The notes under the pieces are model-generated. The model did no database searches, was not told the origin of the DNA, and saw only the letters and a list, made by a program, of their open reading frames with translations. Position numbers and translations under genes: made by a program. From an uncultured Eubacterium sp. (GTDB lineage Bacteria > Bacillota > Clostridia > Peptostreptococcales > Anaerovoracaceae), in assembly GCA_937900695.1 (NCBI GenBank), contig CALCFD010000029.1, positions 1 through 11,780 of the forward strand: 11,780 nucleotides of DNA, written 5' to 3'. The stretch's first letter is position 1. Every line of letters starts with the position of its first letter. Below are positions 5,949 through 11,728 of the stretch, piece after piece.

Positions 5949-6271
5949 TTAACATCAAATTTTAGTACTACCATACATCTGTTATACGCACAACTTCTTC
6001 CTATAGAGATCATTTTAGTACTGGTTTAAAACTACCTCTAGCATCATGAACAACGGTCATAGTACAAAAGCATCTTTTATTTCAGTTTATAGTCCCCTCA
6101 TGTGTTTTTCTTCGTACTATTTTTCCTTTTTTCTCATTTTATAGTACTGTCTACCAATCTCTTTCTTTTGCTCATATTTTTTGTAGTACAAAAAATATCT
6201 TTTTCTCTATTTTTGATGACTTTTTATATCGCATGCCGCACTAAAATAATATGTTCTTTATATATTAGTAC
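5935..6271 (+). repeat. Spaced-GTAC repeat array, left block (two copies of a ~125-bp unit plus a partial)
   Basis: GTAC occurs at 5935, 5965, 6018, 6062, 6114, 6144, 6186 and 6268, with a GCAC variant at 6238. About one would be expected by chance in this AT-rich stretch. The intervals recur as 30, 42-44 and 52-53 bp. A unit can be written GTACT, 42-44 bp, GTACAAAA, 52 bp, GYACTA, 30 bp, GTAC. Two units lie back to back at 6018-6144 and 6144-6268 (126 and 124 bp). A 25-bp palindrome at 6174-6198 is centred on one site. Text between the sites is diverged but keeps blocks such as TTTTTCTC. There is no coding capacity here. The rest of 5767-6362 outside the arrays shows nothing else. Confidence 0.55.
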
Positions 6272-6362
6272 GACAACCAGCCAATAATTAATGTTGCAAA
6301 AAGTATCGCTAAACCCTAAACCTAATCTTAAAAGTTATAGCATAGCAATAGTTGCCCATAAA

Positions 6363-6398
6363 AAAAACACTAGAGTTTTACCTTATTCTAGTGTTTTT
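6363..6398 (-). terminator. Strong intrinsic terminator, ~150 bp downstream of the nuclease gene
   Basis: Perfect 12-bp arms AAAAACACTAGA (6363-6374) and TCTAGTGTTTTT (6387-6398) enclose a 12-nt loop. On the minus strand a run of eight U follows. It is the likely transcript end for the nuclease gene. A U5 on the other side may make it work both ways. Confidence 0.75.
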
Positions 6399-6427
6399 AT
6401 AGTAATATTTAGATTTTTTAGGGAGTT

Positions 6428-6470
6428 AGCATGACCTGCTAAAGAATTGGAAAGCTAAACAGGCCATGCT
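6428..6470. repeat. 11-bp inverted repeat with GCTAAA direct repeat inside
   Basis: AGCATGACCTG (6428-6438) and CAGGCCATGCT (6460-6470) pair with one mismatch around a 21-nt loop, and GCTAAA occurs on both sides of that loop. It lies in the 3' region of the nuclease gene, between two other hairpins. It may fold in the mRNA tail or be a site in DNA. Confidence 0.45.
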
Positions 6471-6514
6471 GTGAATAGAAAAGTTTTATAAAGTAAAACC
6501 ATCGTAGTAGGAAT

Positions 6515-6545
6515 GATTCATTCATCTTACAAGATGGTATGAATC
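6515..6545 (-). other. Hairpin directly after the nuclease stop codon
   Basis: GATTCAT and CATC (6515-6526) pair with GATG and ATGAATC (6533-6545). This gives an interrupted 11-bp stem that begins at the base after the TAG of the nuclease gene. No U-run follows, so it is a poor terminator. It could protect the mRNA end. Confidence 0.4.
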
Positions 6546-7337
6546 CTATTTTAAAAACTTATTAATAATGTTCTCTATATTATTTTCTGCTAAATCTTTT
6601 TCATATGTAACTATTAGATTTGAATCTTCTGAGATACCATAAGCTTTATATTTTTTAAGCTTTTCTTCGTGGCGCTTTAAATATTCTTCTGTATCCATAC
6701 CACAATGTTCCCAAAATATTAGCTTATTATCATACTTACGCATAATTGTAAAATCTGGATGAAATGATAATTCTCCTAATTTTAATTCTAGTTCATAAAT
6801 ATATCTTATATTATTTATTTCCAACAAATTACCTATTATCATTTCGGATTTCGATCTCACTCTTACACCATACTTAGTTTTGTATTTAAGTTCAGCTTCG
6901 CGAAAATCATTTTCTTTAGTGTTAGTATTTTCCCAATCTAAAGCCTTCTTATAGTTAGGTTCAAATTGTTCATCTTCCATCAATTGAAAATTTTTACGCA
7001 TGTGTTTTTTAGCTTCTTCTATAAATTCAAATTGTTGCTCAAATATAATCGTGTTAATAGCTGTACAGATTTCATTTATATGCTTCAATTCTTCCTTTAT
7101 TCTATATTTTCTACACAGCTTAGTAATCAAAGTTTTTTTAGAACATATTTTCTTTTGCGTACCCTTATAGTAACTTCTATATATTCTATTTTTTCCATTT
7201 GAAATTTCTAAGTTTTCTTTGGGCATCACTTTTAATTCATTTTCTAACTCTATTTTTTTATTAATATATCGTTCCTTTAGAGAGTACAAAACTTTTTTGA
7301 TGCTTTCATTGTTCATAGTTATAATTGTATCTTTCAT
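6546..7337 (-). CDS. PD-(D/E)XK nuclease-like protein of unknown role
   Basis: The C-terminal half looks like a restriction-endonuclease fold. RSKSEMIIGNLLE holds Glu165 in a first helix, SFHPDFTIM gives the strand aspartate Asp195, and IFWEHCGMD gives Glu210-His211 where the classic motif has E-x-K. I have seen this SKSE...PDF...WEH pattern in uncharacterised Bacillota proteins. The N-terminal half (about 1-150) is lysine/glutamate-rich and probably helical or coiled-coil, with a KKICSKKTLITKLCRKYRIK patch. I chose ATG 7337 because GAGG lies 6 bp upstream; an in-frame TTG at 7349 would overlap that site. The protein is 263 aa with no signal peptide or membrane segment. It stands alone between two blocks of a GTAC-marked repeat (5935-6271, 7481-7693). 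No methyltransferase or toxin partner is present. The role could be defence, mobile-element maintenance or DNA repair. Confidence 0.65.
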   Translation of the reverse strand: MKDTIITMNNESIKKVLYSLKERYINKKIELENELKVMPKENLEISNGKNRIYRSYYKGTQKKICSKKTLITKLCRKYRIKEELKHINEICTAINTIIFEQQFEFIEEAKKHMRKNFQLMEDEQFEPNYKKALDWENTNTKENDFREAELKYKTKYGVRVRSKSEMIIGNLLEINNIRYIYELELKLGELSFHPDFTIMRKYDNKLIFWEHCGMDTEEYLKRHEEKLKKYKAYGISEDSNLIVTYEKDLAENNIENIINKFLK

Positions 7338-7376
7338 ATATTGCCTCAAATGGTATAATTTGTAATTCGTTAATTA

Positions 7377-7405
7377 ATTATAACATCTTCTTACATATAT
7401 TTCCA
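7377..7405 (-). promoter_or_regulatory. Promoter of the nuclease-like gene
   Basis: TATAAT (7382-7377) is preceded by TGT (extended -10) on the minus strand. A weak -35 TGGAAA (7405-7400) lies 17 bp away. The leader would be about 33 nt. Confidence 0.5.
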
Positions 7406-7480
7406 GTCTTTTTTGAAATATTTTACTCCTTCTATAGAAATTTTTTATGCTATTTACGATATGTGTCTGTAGGAGCTATG

Positions 7481-7693
7481 GGACTATTTTTTACTATTTT
7501 ATATTTTTTAGTATCTTTTAGTTATTACTGCTCGCACTAATAACACTTATTCTTTCTTTTATTGTACTATTTCCCAAAGACTCACATATGCTTCATCAAT
7601 AGCCACAGTACAAAAAATGCTTATTTCTCATTTTTTAGTATTTTCCCAAAGATTTCACCGCACTAACACTGTATGCTTTCAAAATTTTTGTAC
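7481..7693 (+). repeat. Spaced-GTAC repeat array, right block
   Basis: Sites at 7481 (GGAC variant), 7534 (GCAC), 7564 (GTAC), 7608 (GTAC), 7660 (GCAC) and 7690 (GTAC) are 53, 30, 44, 52 and 30 bp apart. The interval set and orientation match the left block at 5935-6271. One whole unit spans 7564-7690 (126 bp), preceded by a partial one. The 82-bp part starting GTACAAAAAAT aligns without gaps with 6186-6271, sharing CCGCACTAA at the same offset. There is no coding capacity. The surrounding 7694-7784 is AT-rich with nothing I can call. Confidence 0.55.
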
Positions 7694-7784
7694 TACCAAC
7701 TAATACCTCAACCTGTCGCAATAAAATTTATAGGACAAATTATTTTTATAATTATAAATTTAGTGACTTATGCACGCTTTAGTA

Positions 7785-7814
7785 GCACTATTTTTATATT
7801 TATAAAAATAGTGC
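7785..7814. repeat. Perfect 14-bp inverted repeat (hairpin)
   Basis: GCACTATTTTTATA (7785-7798) and TATAAAAATAGTGC (7801-7814) are separated by only TT. It forms the left border of a GC-rich repeat patch. It could be a transcript-end hairpin or cruciform site, but no gene ends here. Confidence 0.65.
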
Positions 7815-7918
7815 GGCTTAGCAGCCAAGCAGAGTTCTAGCGACGTAGCGGCTTAGCAGCCTCAAGCGGAGCCCTAGCGACATAGCGACGTAGCAACTGA
7901 CGTAGCGGCGTAGCAGCC
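7813..7918 (+). repeat. GC-rich patch of short imperfect repeats
   Basis: GCGGCTTAGCAGCC occurs at 7813 and 7848, GCGACGTAGC at 7885, and GCGGCGTAGCAGCC at 7905. Between them are related TAGCGACGTAG-type words and a shared AGnGGAGCCCTAGCGA-like segment. The units are 35, 37 and 20 bp apart. The patch is far richer in GC than its surroundings, and its frames carry stops, so it is not coding. Two small hairpins follow (ACCA/TGGT near 7930-7941 and CCATC/GATGG at 7944-7959). Origin unknown. Confidence 0.55.
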
Positions 7919-7974
7919 AAAGCCCCACTACCAAGCTGGTGGCCCATCCATCTTGATGGCACGCCAAAAAGAAA

Positions 7975-8013
7975 AACTACCTTTACCTCTGCAGTGCAAA
8001 GATAAAGGTAGTT
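7975..8013 (-). terminator. Intrinsic terminator of the CofE-like gene
   Basis: Perfect 11-bp arms AACTACCTTTA (7975-7985) and TAAAGGTAGTT (8003-8013) enclose a 17-nt loop. On the minus strand a UUUUCUUUUU tail follows. It lies 27 bp beyond the stop codon at 8041. Confidence 0.85.
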
Positions 8014-8040
8014 GTTTTCTTAATATATAAATTTAATCAA

Positions 8041-9231
8041 TTATTTAGTATAGTTATCAAAGTATCCCTGGATATAAATAATCGGTGTTCCCTTGTCTCC
8101 TGAACCTGAAGTTAGGTCACATAAAGATCCAATAAGGTCAGTTAGTCTTCTTGGAGTTGTACCCTGAGCAACCATGCTGTCACCTAAGTTTTCATCCTTG
8201 TTTTTAATATATTCAGAGATAGCTGCTTTTAGTTCATCACCGCTTAAATCAGCAAAATCATTGTCAGCTAAGTACTTTAGCTTAACTTCATTTGGAGTTC
8301 CTTCAAGACCTGAAGTATAACCAGGTGATACAACTGGGTCAGCAAGTTCCCAGATTTTTCCTACTGGATCCTTAAACGCACCATCTCCGTAAACCATAAC
8401 TTCGATAGTTTTGCCAGTAGCAGCTTTAACATTCTCCTGGATTTTGTAAACGAAATCAGTACAGTCATTTGGGAATAACTTGATAGTTTCTTCTGTAGCC
8501 TTGTTTGAACCAAGAAGACCATACTTCTTATTGTATCCGCTACCGTTAATACTTTCAGTTAAGATTTCATCTAGACCGAAAACGATTTCAGCACCGCCTT
8601 CCTTAAGAAGCTTCTTAGTTCTAACTCTAGTGTGAATATCACAACTTAAAACATTTTTAGTATAGTTTAAAATTGCCTTAGGGCTGTTAGCGAAAATAAT
8701 TTCTGCTTCTGCACCTTCTTCTTCGATAATACTCTTGTAGTAAGAAACATAATCCATACCTGTGAATGGATGCTTAGACTTACCAAAAGCTTTTTCAAAC
8801 TGCTCTTCGCTTAAGATATCGCTATATGGATTGATACCAGCCTCATCAAGTAGTTCGATATCTAATAGATGGTTACCAACTTCATCACTTGGATAACTTA
8901 GCATTAGTACAACTTTCTTAACGCCTCTTGCAATACCTCTTAAACAAATAGCAAATCTATTTCTGCTTAAGATTGGGAAAATTACACCAACCTCTTCACC
9001 GTTAAACTTAGCTCTAACATCGTCAGCAATCTGATCTACAGTAGCATAGTTGCCCTGTACTCTTGCTACGATTGATTCTGTAATACCCAAAACATCCTTA
9101 TCCTGTATAGTAAATTCGCCTGCTTTTTCTGCTTCTAGTACAACATCAGTAATAATTTTTTCTAGATCATCTCCCTCTCTAATAATAGGGGCTCTCAAAC
9201 CACGAGATACTGTTCCGATTAATCTTTCCAT
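8041..9231 (-). CDS. CofE-like F420-0:gamma-glutamyl ligase family protein
   Basis: The 396-residue protein belongs to the family named for CofE, which adds glutamate to coenzyme F420-0 using GTP. The sequence shows a family-like N-terminus (GTVSRGLRAPIIREGDDL), DVLGITESIVARVQGNY, FPILSRNRFAICLRGIARG, and a C-terminal region with MVYGDGAFKDPVGKIWELADP and SPGYTSGLEGTPNEVKLKYL. It is much longer than archaeal CofE (about 250 aa). Clostridia are not known to make F420, and no other F420 gene is nearby, so the real substrate is probably different; a gamma-glutamyl or related amide ligation is only a guess. The start at 9231 has AAAGGAGC upstream. The gene has its own promoter (9308-9336) and terminator (7975-8013). 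It follows the DUF368 gene on the same strand, 162 bp away. Confidence 0.8.
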   Translation of the reverse strand: MERLIGTVSRGLRAPIIREGDDLEKIITDVVLEAEKAGEFTIQDKDVLGITESIVARVQGNYATVDQIADDVRAKFNGEEVGVIFPILSRNRFAICLRGIARGVKKVVLMLSYPSDEVGNHLLDIELLDEAGINPYSDILSEEQFEKAFGKSKHPFTGMDYVSYYKSIIEEEGAEAEIIFANSPKAILNYTKNVLSCDIHTRVRTKKLLKEGGAEIVFGLDEILTESINGSGYNKKYGLLGSNKATEETIKLFPNDCTDFVYKIQENVKAATGKTIEVMVYGDGAFKDPVGKIWELADPVVSPGYTSGLEGTPNEVKLKYLADNDFADLSGDELKAAISEYIKNKDENLGDSMVAQGTTPRRLTDLIGSLCDLTSGSGDKGTPIIYIQGYFDNYTK

Positions 9232-9258
9232 AATAAAATGCTCCTTTTATATATTACT

Positions 9259-9279
9259 TAGTACTCCTTTTGGGTACTA
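9259..9279 (-). other. Small hairpin in the CofE-like leader
   Basis: TAGTACTCC and GGGTACTA form a near-perfect stem around TTTT in the leader of the CofE-like gene. On the mRNA it contains AAAAGGAG, a second Shine-Dalgarno-like site upstream of the real one. A role in translation control is possible but unproven. Confidence 0.35.
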
Positions 9280-9307
9280 CTCAAATTATAAACTAATCAA
9301 CGTATAA

Positions 9308-9336
9308 ATTATACTTCATGTGATTAAAATAAGCAA
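9308..9336 (-). promoter_or_regulatory. Promoter of the CofE-like gene
   Basis: TTGCTT (9336-9331), a 17-bp spacer and TATAAT (9313-9308) on the minus strand, giving a leader of about 70 nt. A perfect 12-bp palindrome TATCTATAGATA (9361-9372) lies just upstream, between this promoter and the DUF368 stop codon. It could be an operator. I see no clear terminator for DUF368. Confidence 0.6.
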
Positions 9337-9393
9337 TACAAATGCAATCTGTATTATAAATATCTATAGATAATTAGTGTAGATATAGATAAA

Positions 9394-10218
9394 TTACTTT
9401 CCTTCACTTCTTGATGATACATATGAAATTATCGCAAATGCTATTAGACAAACGATTGCTACCATTCCTTGTGTATTTGCTTGCCAACCAGGATATACTG
9501 GCCATAGTGATCCTGCAACTAAACCTAAAATAGCAAAGTACATTGCCTGCGGAAATAAATCTAACGCACGCTTTATTCCCTTTATACCAATTCCAAGTCC
9601 TAAAAGCACACCTATGCCAACTGGAATTAAAACTGAAAACTCCATAGTTGCAATGCCCTCAATAACCATAGTGTATGTCCCAAGAAGTAGCATTACTAAA
9701 GAGCCGCTAATACCTGGAATAATCATTGCAATAGCCGCAATTGCAGAAGTAACAAGAAGCATAAATGCAAACTGTATGTTCATTCCTCCTATGTCTGCTA
9801 AAGTCTTATTGGCAATTTCACCTTTATCTACCATGCTCATAGCCACCATAATAAAAAAAGTAAATATAGCTAAGATTATATTATAACGCTTTGGTTTGCC
9901 ATCAACTCCCATAGCATGCCTATAGATTAATGGAAGGCTACCTATAATTAGTCCCATAAATGAAAATCCAAGTGCAATTGGATAATGTTCTCTAAGAGGC
10001 ACTATAATATTGCTGAGCCCTACTATTCCAAGAATTGCCCCAATACCAAACACAAGCAAAAATCTTTTATGCTCTCTCCAGTGTTTAATACTTACAGCCT
10101 CTAATATCTTATCATAAATATCCAAGATTACTGCCATAGTTCCACCACTTACACCCGGAATGGCATTTGACACTCCCACAAGTATACCCGCTATTAAATT
10201 TTTTATATCCTTTAACAT
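9394..10218 (-). CDS. DUF368 membrane protein, PopT-type polyprenyl-phosphate transporter
   Basis: DUF368 proteins (PopT) recycle the lipid carrier undecaprenyl phosphate by returning it across the cytoplasmic membrane for cell-wall synthesis. The 274 residues contain about eight hydrophobic segments. They also show the family's hallmark duplicated motif, each copy in a re-entrant or helical region: SNAIPGVSGGT at 17-27 and IIPGISGS at 166-173. A conserved loop with IKHWREHKRF (about 44-53) and the C-terminal GLVAGSLWPVYPGW are also typical. The length is normal and the frame complete. The start at 10218 has GGAGGGGG upstream, with longer than usual spacing. The gene diverges from phzF-like 10333 with overlapping promoters. 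Assignment to the family is secure. Transport of C55-P is taken from work on homologues. Confidence 0.9.
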   Translation of the reverse strand: MLKDIKNLIAGILVGVSNAIPGVSGGTMAVILDIYDKILEAVSIKHWREHKRFLLVFGIGAILGIVGLSNIIVPLREHYPIALGFSFMGLIIGSLPLIYRHAMGVDGKPKRYNIILAIFTFFIMVAMSMVDKGEIANKTLADIGGMNIQFAFMLLVTSAIAAIAMIIPGISGSLVMLLLGTYTMVIEGIATMEFSVLIPVGIGVLLGLGIGIKGIKRALDLFPQAMYFAILGLVAGSLWPVYPGWQANTQGMVAIVCLIAFAIISYVSSRSEGK

Positions 10219-10267
10219 GCTTTTGTTTCCCCCTCCACTAGGTTAAATTTGTTTTCCATATCTAATT

Positions 10268-10296
10268 ATTTTATCAGTGGTTGCTAAAATTATCAA
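10268..10296 (-). promoter_or_regulatory. Promoter of the DUF368 gene
   Basis: TTGATA (10296-10291), a 17-bp spacer and TAAAAT (10273-10268) are preceded by TGA (extended -10) on the minus strand. It overlaps the divergent promoter at 10281-10310. Confidence 0.6.
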
Positions 10297-10310
10297 CATA
10301 ATGATATACT
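10281..10310 (+). promoter_or_regulatory. Promoter of the PhzF-family gene
   Basis: TTGCTA (10281-10286), an 18-bp spacer and TATACT (10305-10310) are preceded by TGA (extended -10). The leader would be only about 16 nt, just enough for the GGAGG ribosome binding site at 10321-10325. Confidence 0.6.
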
Positions 10311-10332
10311 ATTGCGATATGGAGGTAAAAAA

Positions 10333-11229
10333 ATGAAATTTTATATAGTAGACGCATTTTCCTCAGTAGCTTTTGGAGGCAATCCTGCTGGCATAGTAAT
10401 ACTTGATAAAAATCAAGATTTTCCCGAAAAGGATACTATGATTAAAACTGCTGCTGAGCTTAGATATTCAGAAACTGCATTTATCAAAGTACTTGATGAC
10501 GATACATTTAATATCCGTTATTTTACACCGACAGATGAAGTTGATCTTTGTGGTCATGCAACTATAGCTTCTTTTACAGCTCTTATAAAAGAAGGCCTTG
10601 TTGAATCTGGTAAACAATATTTGAACAAAACGCTTGCCGGCGATTTAACTATCGATATAGACGATAAAACTATTATGATGGAAATGGCTACACCTGAGCA
10701 TATTAGTGATATTACAACTCCTGAAGCTCTTGAGGAGATTTACTCTATTATGGGTATTAAACATGAACAGGTCATAGTTGAAAAAACTGAAAATATCATA
10801 GGTGAACTTTTTCCAAAGATTATATCAACTGGTCTGCCAGATATCATGCTTCCAGTTATGGATCTAAAAACACTATCACTTATCGCACCTAACATGCCTC
10901 AGCTTTCTGATCTTAGCAAAAGATACAATGTAACAGGTGTTCATGCTTTTGCTTTAGGCTCTGATGATGCTACAGCACACACACGCAACTTTGCACCATT
11001 ATTTGGTATTGATGAAGAAGCTGCTACAGGTACTGCTAGTGGAGCTTTAGCTTATTACTTAAATCAAGAAGGGATTATAAGTGATAACGCTGAGTTTTCT
11101 TTTATTCAAGGTGAAGATATGAATCGTCCAAGCCGCATTTTAGGCAAGCTTCAAAAAGTTGATGACCAACTTAAAATTAAGGTTGGTGGCACTGGTGTTA
11201 TCCTTGCTGATGGTAATATATTTATCTAA
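10333..11229 (+). CDS. PhzF family isomerase/epimerase-like protein
   Basis: This is a cytoplasmic protein of the PhzF/diaminopimelate-epimerase fold, named for the isomerase of phenazine synthesis. Most family members outside phenazine clusters have no known substrate. The 298 residues include VDAFSSVAFGGNPAG at 6-20, the catalytic glutamate Glu47 in RYSETAF, TPTDEVDLCGHATIASF around 65-81, RNFAPLFGIDEE at 218-229, and ATGTASGALAYYL from 231, in the order expected for the two mirrored halves. I chose ATG 10333 because GGAGG lies 7 bp upstream; the in-frame TTG at 10312 would precede the ribosome binding site. The gene is transcribed away from DUF368 from its own promoter. No phenazine genes are present, so that role is not suggested. 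A weak TTGATT/AATCAA hairpin with a T-run follows at about 11239-11264. Confidence 0.88.
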   Translation: MKFYIVDAFSSVAFGGNPAGIVILDKNQDFPEKDTMIKTAAELRYSETAFIKVLDDDTFNIRYFTPTDEVDLCGHATIASFTALIKEGLVESGKQYLNKTLAGDLTIDIDDKTIMMEMATPEHISDITTPEALEEIYSIMGIKHEQVIVEKTENIIGELFPKIISTGLPDIMLPVMDLKTLSLIAPNMPQLSDLSKRYNVTGVHAFALGSDDATAHTRNFAPLFGIDEEAATGTASGALAYYLNQEGIISDNAEFSFIQGEDMNRPSRILGKLQKVDDQLKIKVGGTGVILADGNIFI

Positions 11230-11267
11230 GTCTTTATATTGATTAATATTTTTTTAACAATCAAGTG

Positions 11268-11296
11268 TTGCATTATTTTATCAAATATGTTAAATT
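11268..11296 (+). promoter_or_regulatory. Promoter upstream of a structured non-coding-like region
   Basis: TTGCAT (11268-11273), a 17-bp spacer and TAAATT (11291-11296) are preceded by TGT (extended -10). It faces the structured stretch ending in the terminator at 11541-11570. Confidence 0.45.
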
Positions 11297-11340
11297 AGAC
11301 ATTGTCATTGCTAACGAAGCTAGTTTTAGTCAGTAAGACA

Positions 11341-11442
11341 ATGGCCGAACTAATAAAGAGTTTTAATTATTCGCCATATAGAGAGCCCATGGGCCAAGCA
11401 CGCTATATGTGTATAGCCGAGTGGTCAACTCTCAGGGCATAA
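11341..11442 (+). CDS. Possible 33-aa small ORF inside the structured region
   Basis: ATG 11341 to TAA 11440-11442 encodes 33 residues (MAELIKSFNYSPYREPMGQ, then ARYMCIAEWSTLRA). The frame is open back to about 11300 with TTG codons. The composition is protein-like, and the stretch is richer in GC than its flanks. There is no convincing ribosome binding site, and strong RNA helices cover the same bases, so it may be chance or a relic. No family is recognised. Confidence 0.2.
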   Translation: MAELIKSFNYSPYREPMGQARYMCIAEWSTLRA

Positions 11443-11540
11443 ATTAAATCCATCAACTAATAAACATCAAAAACAACAAAAATTTTAGATTTTTGTTATT
11501 GCAATGGAAAAGCAATATATTTGTATTTCCAATGTAATAA

Positions 11541-11570
11541 AAAGGCATCTCCAAGTGAGGTGTTTTTTTT
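11541..11570 (+). terminator. Intrinsic terminator, plus strand
   Basis: CATCTC and GAGGTG form a 6-bp stem with one G-U around CAAGT, followed by TTTTTTTT. It ends the candidate RNA at 11299-11570, and could also end readthrough from the PhzF-family gene. Confidence 0.75.
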
Positions 11571-11582
11571 ATGCCACAACAA

Positions 11583-11708
11583 CGGCCGCCTCTACAGTTG
11601 GTCTAAGCGGCCTGTCCTGTAAAGCTACTCCTTGCTCTCGCCACAGTTAAGTCCAATCAAGTCCAGTCTGATCCAACCAACCTAAATCAACAAAAACCAA
11701 CTAAAAAG
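11583..11708. repeat. GC-rich inverted repeat and 10-nt periodic tract in a gene-free stretch
   Basis: GGCCGC (about 11584-11589) and GCGGCC (about 11608-11613) form perfect arms around a loop of about 18 nt. From 11649, AAGTCCAATC, AAGTCCAGTC, TGATCCAACC and AACCTAAATC follow each other in steps of ten bases and then fade into A-rich words to 11708. No ORF of note exists on either strand. Confidence 0.35.
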
Positions 11709-11728
11709 AAGCACCTCAACACGAGATA

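Larger units (their letters stand above)
11299..11570 (+). ncRNA. Candidate structured small RNA of unknown class
   Basis: Between a plausible promoter and an intrinsic terminator lie several nested or alternative helices. They are CATTGTC/GACAATG (11299-11305/11337-11343), AGAGTT/AACTCT (11357-11362/11427-11432) enclosing CATATAG/CTATATG (11375-11381/11403-11409) with the palindrome GCCCATGGGC inside, a competing CTATA/TATAG hairpin, AACAAAAAT/ATTTTTGTT (11475-11483/11489-11497), and TTGCAATGGAAA with TTTCCAATGTAA (11499-11510/11526-11537). I match it to no RNA family I know. A 10-bp direct repeat AACTAATAAA lies at 11348 and 11455. It could instead be a leader whose gene was displaced by the IS at 11729. 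Confidence 0.35.

Noticed and set aside
5935..6271. Possible CRISPR array
   Set aside because: The conserved words are only about 4-9 bp and the spacing alternates between three lengths. There is no 25-35 bp constant repeat and no cas gene.
6102..6287. 61-codon plus-strand open frame
   Set aside because: Phe/Leu-rich low complexity from T-rich repeat DNA. It lies inside the GTAC array and has no ribosome binding site.
8041..9231. Evidence for F420 biosynthesis in this organism
   Set aside because: Only one family member is present and no cofC/cofD/cofG/cofH-like gene lies nearby.
9259..9279. Paired GTAC words as part of the repeat family seen at 5935-7693
   Set aside because: The 13-bp spacing does not match the family's intervals. 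It is better explained as a leader hairpin.
11416..11428. GCCGAGTGGTCAA, similar to the D-arm of tRNA-Ser/Leu
   Set aside because: No acceptor stem, anticodon arm or TTC arm can be built around it, so it is not a tRNA.
11571..11645. Short minus-strand frame of about 24 codons ending near the plus-strand terminator
   Set aside because: No ATG or ribosome binding site, and too short to support as a gene.
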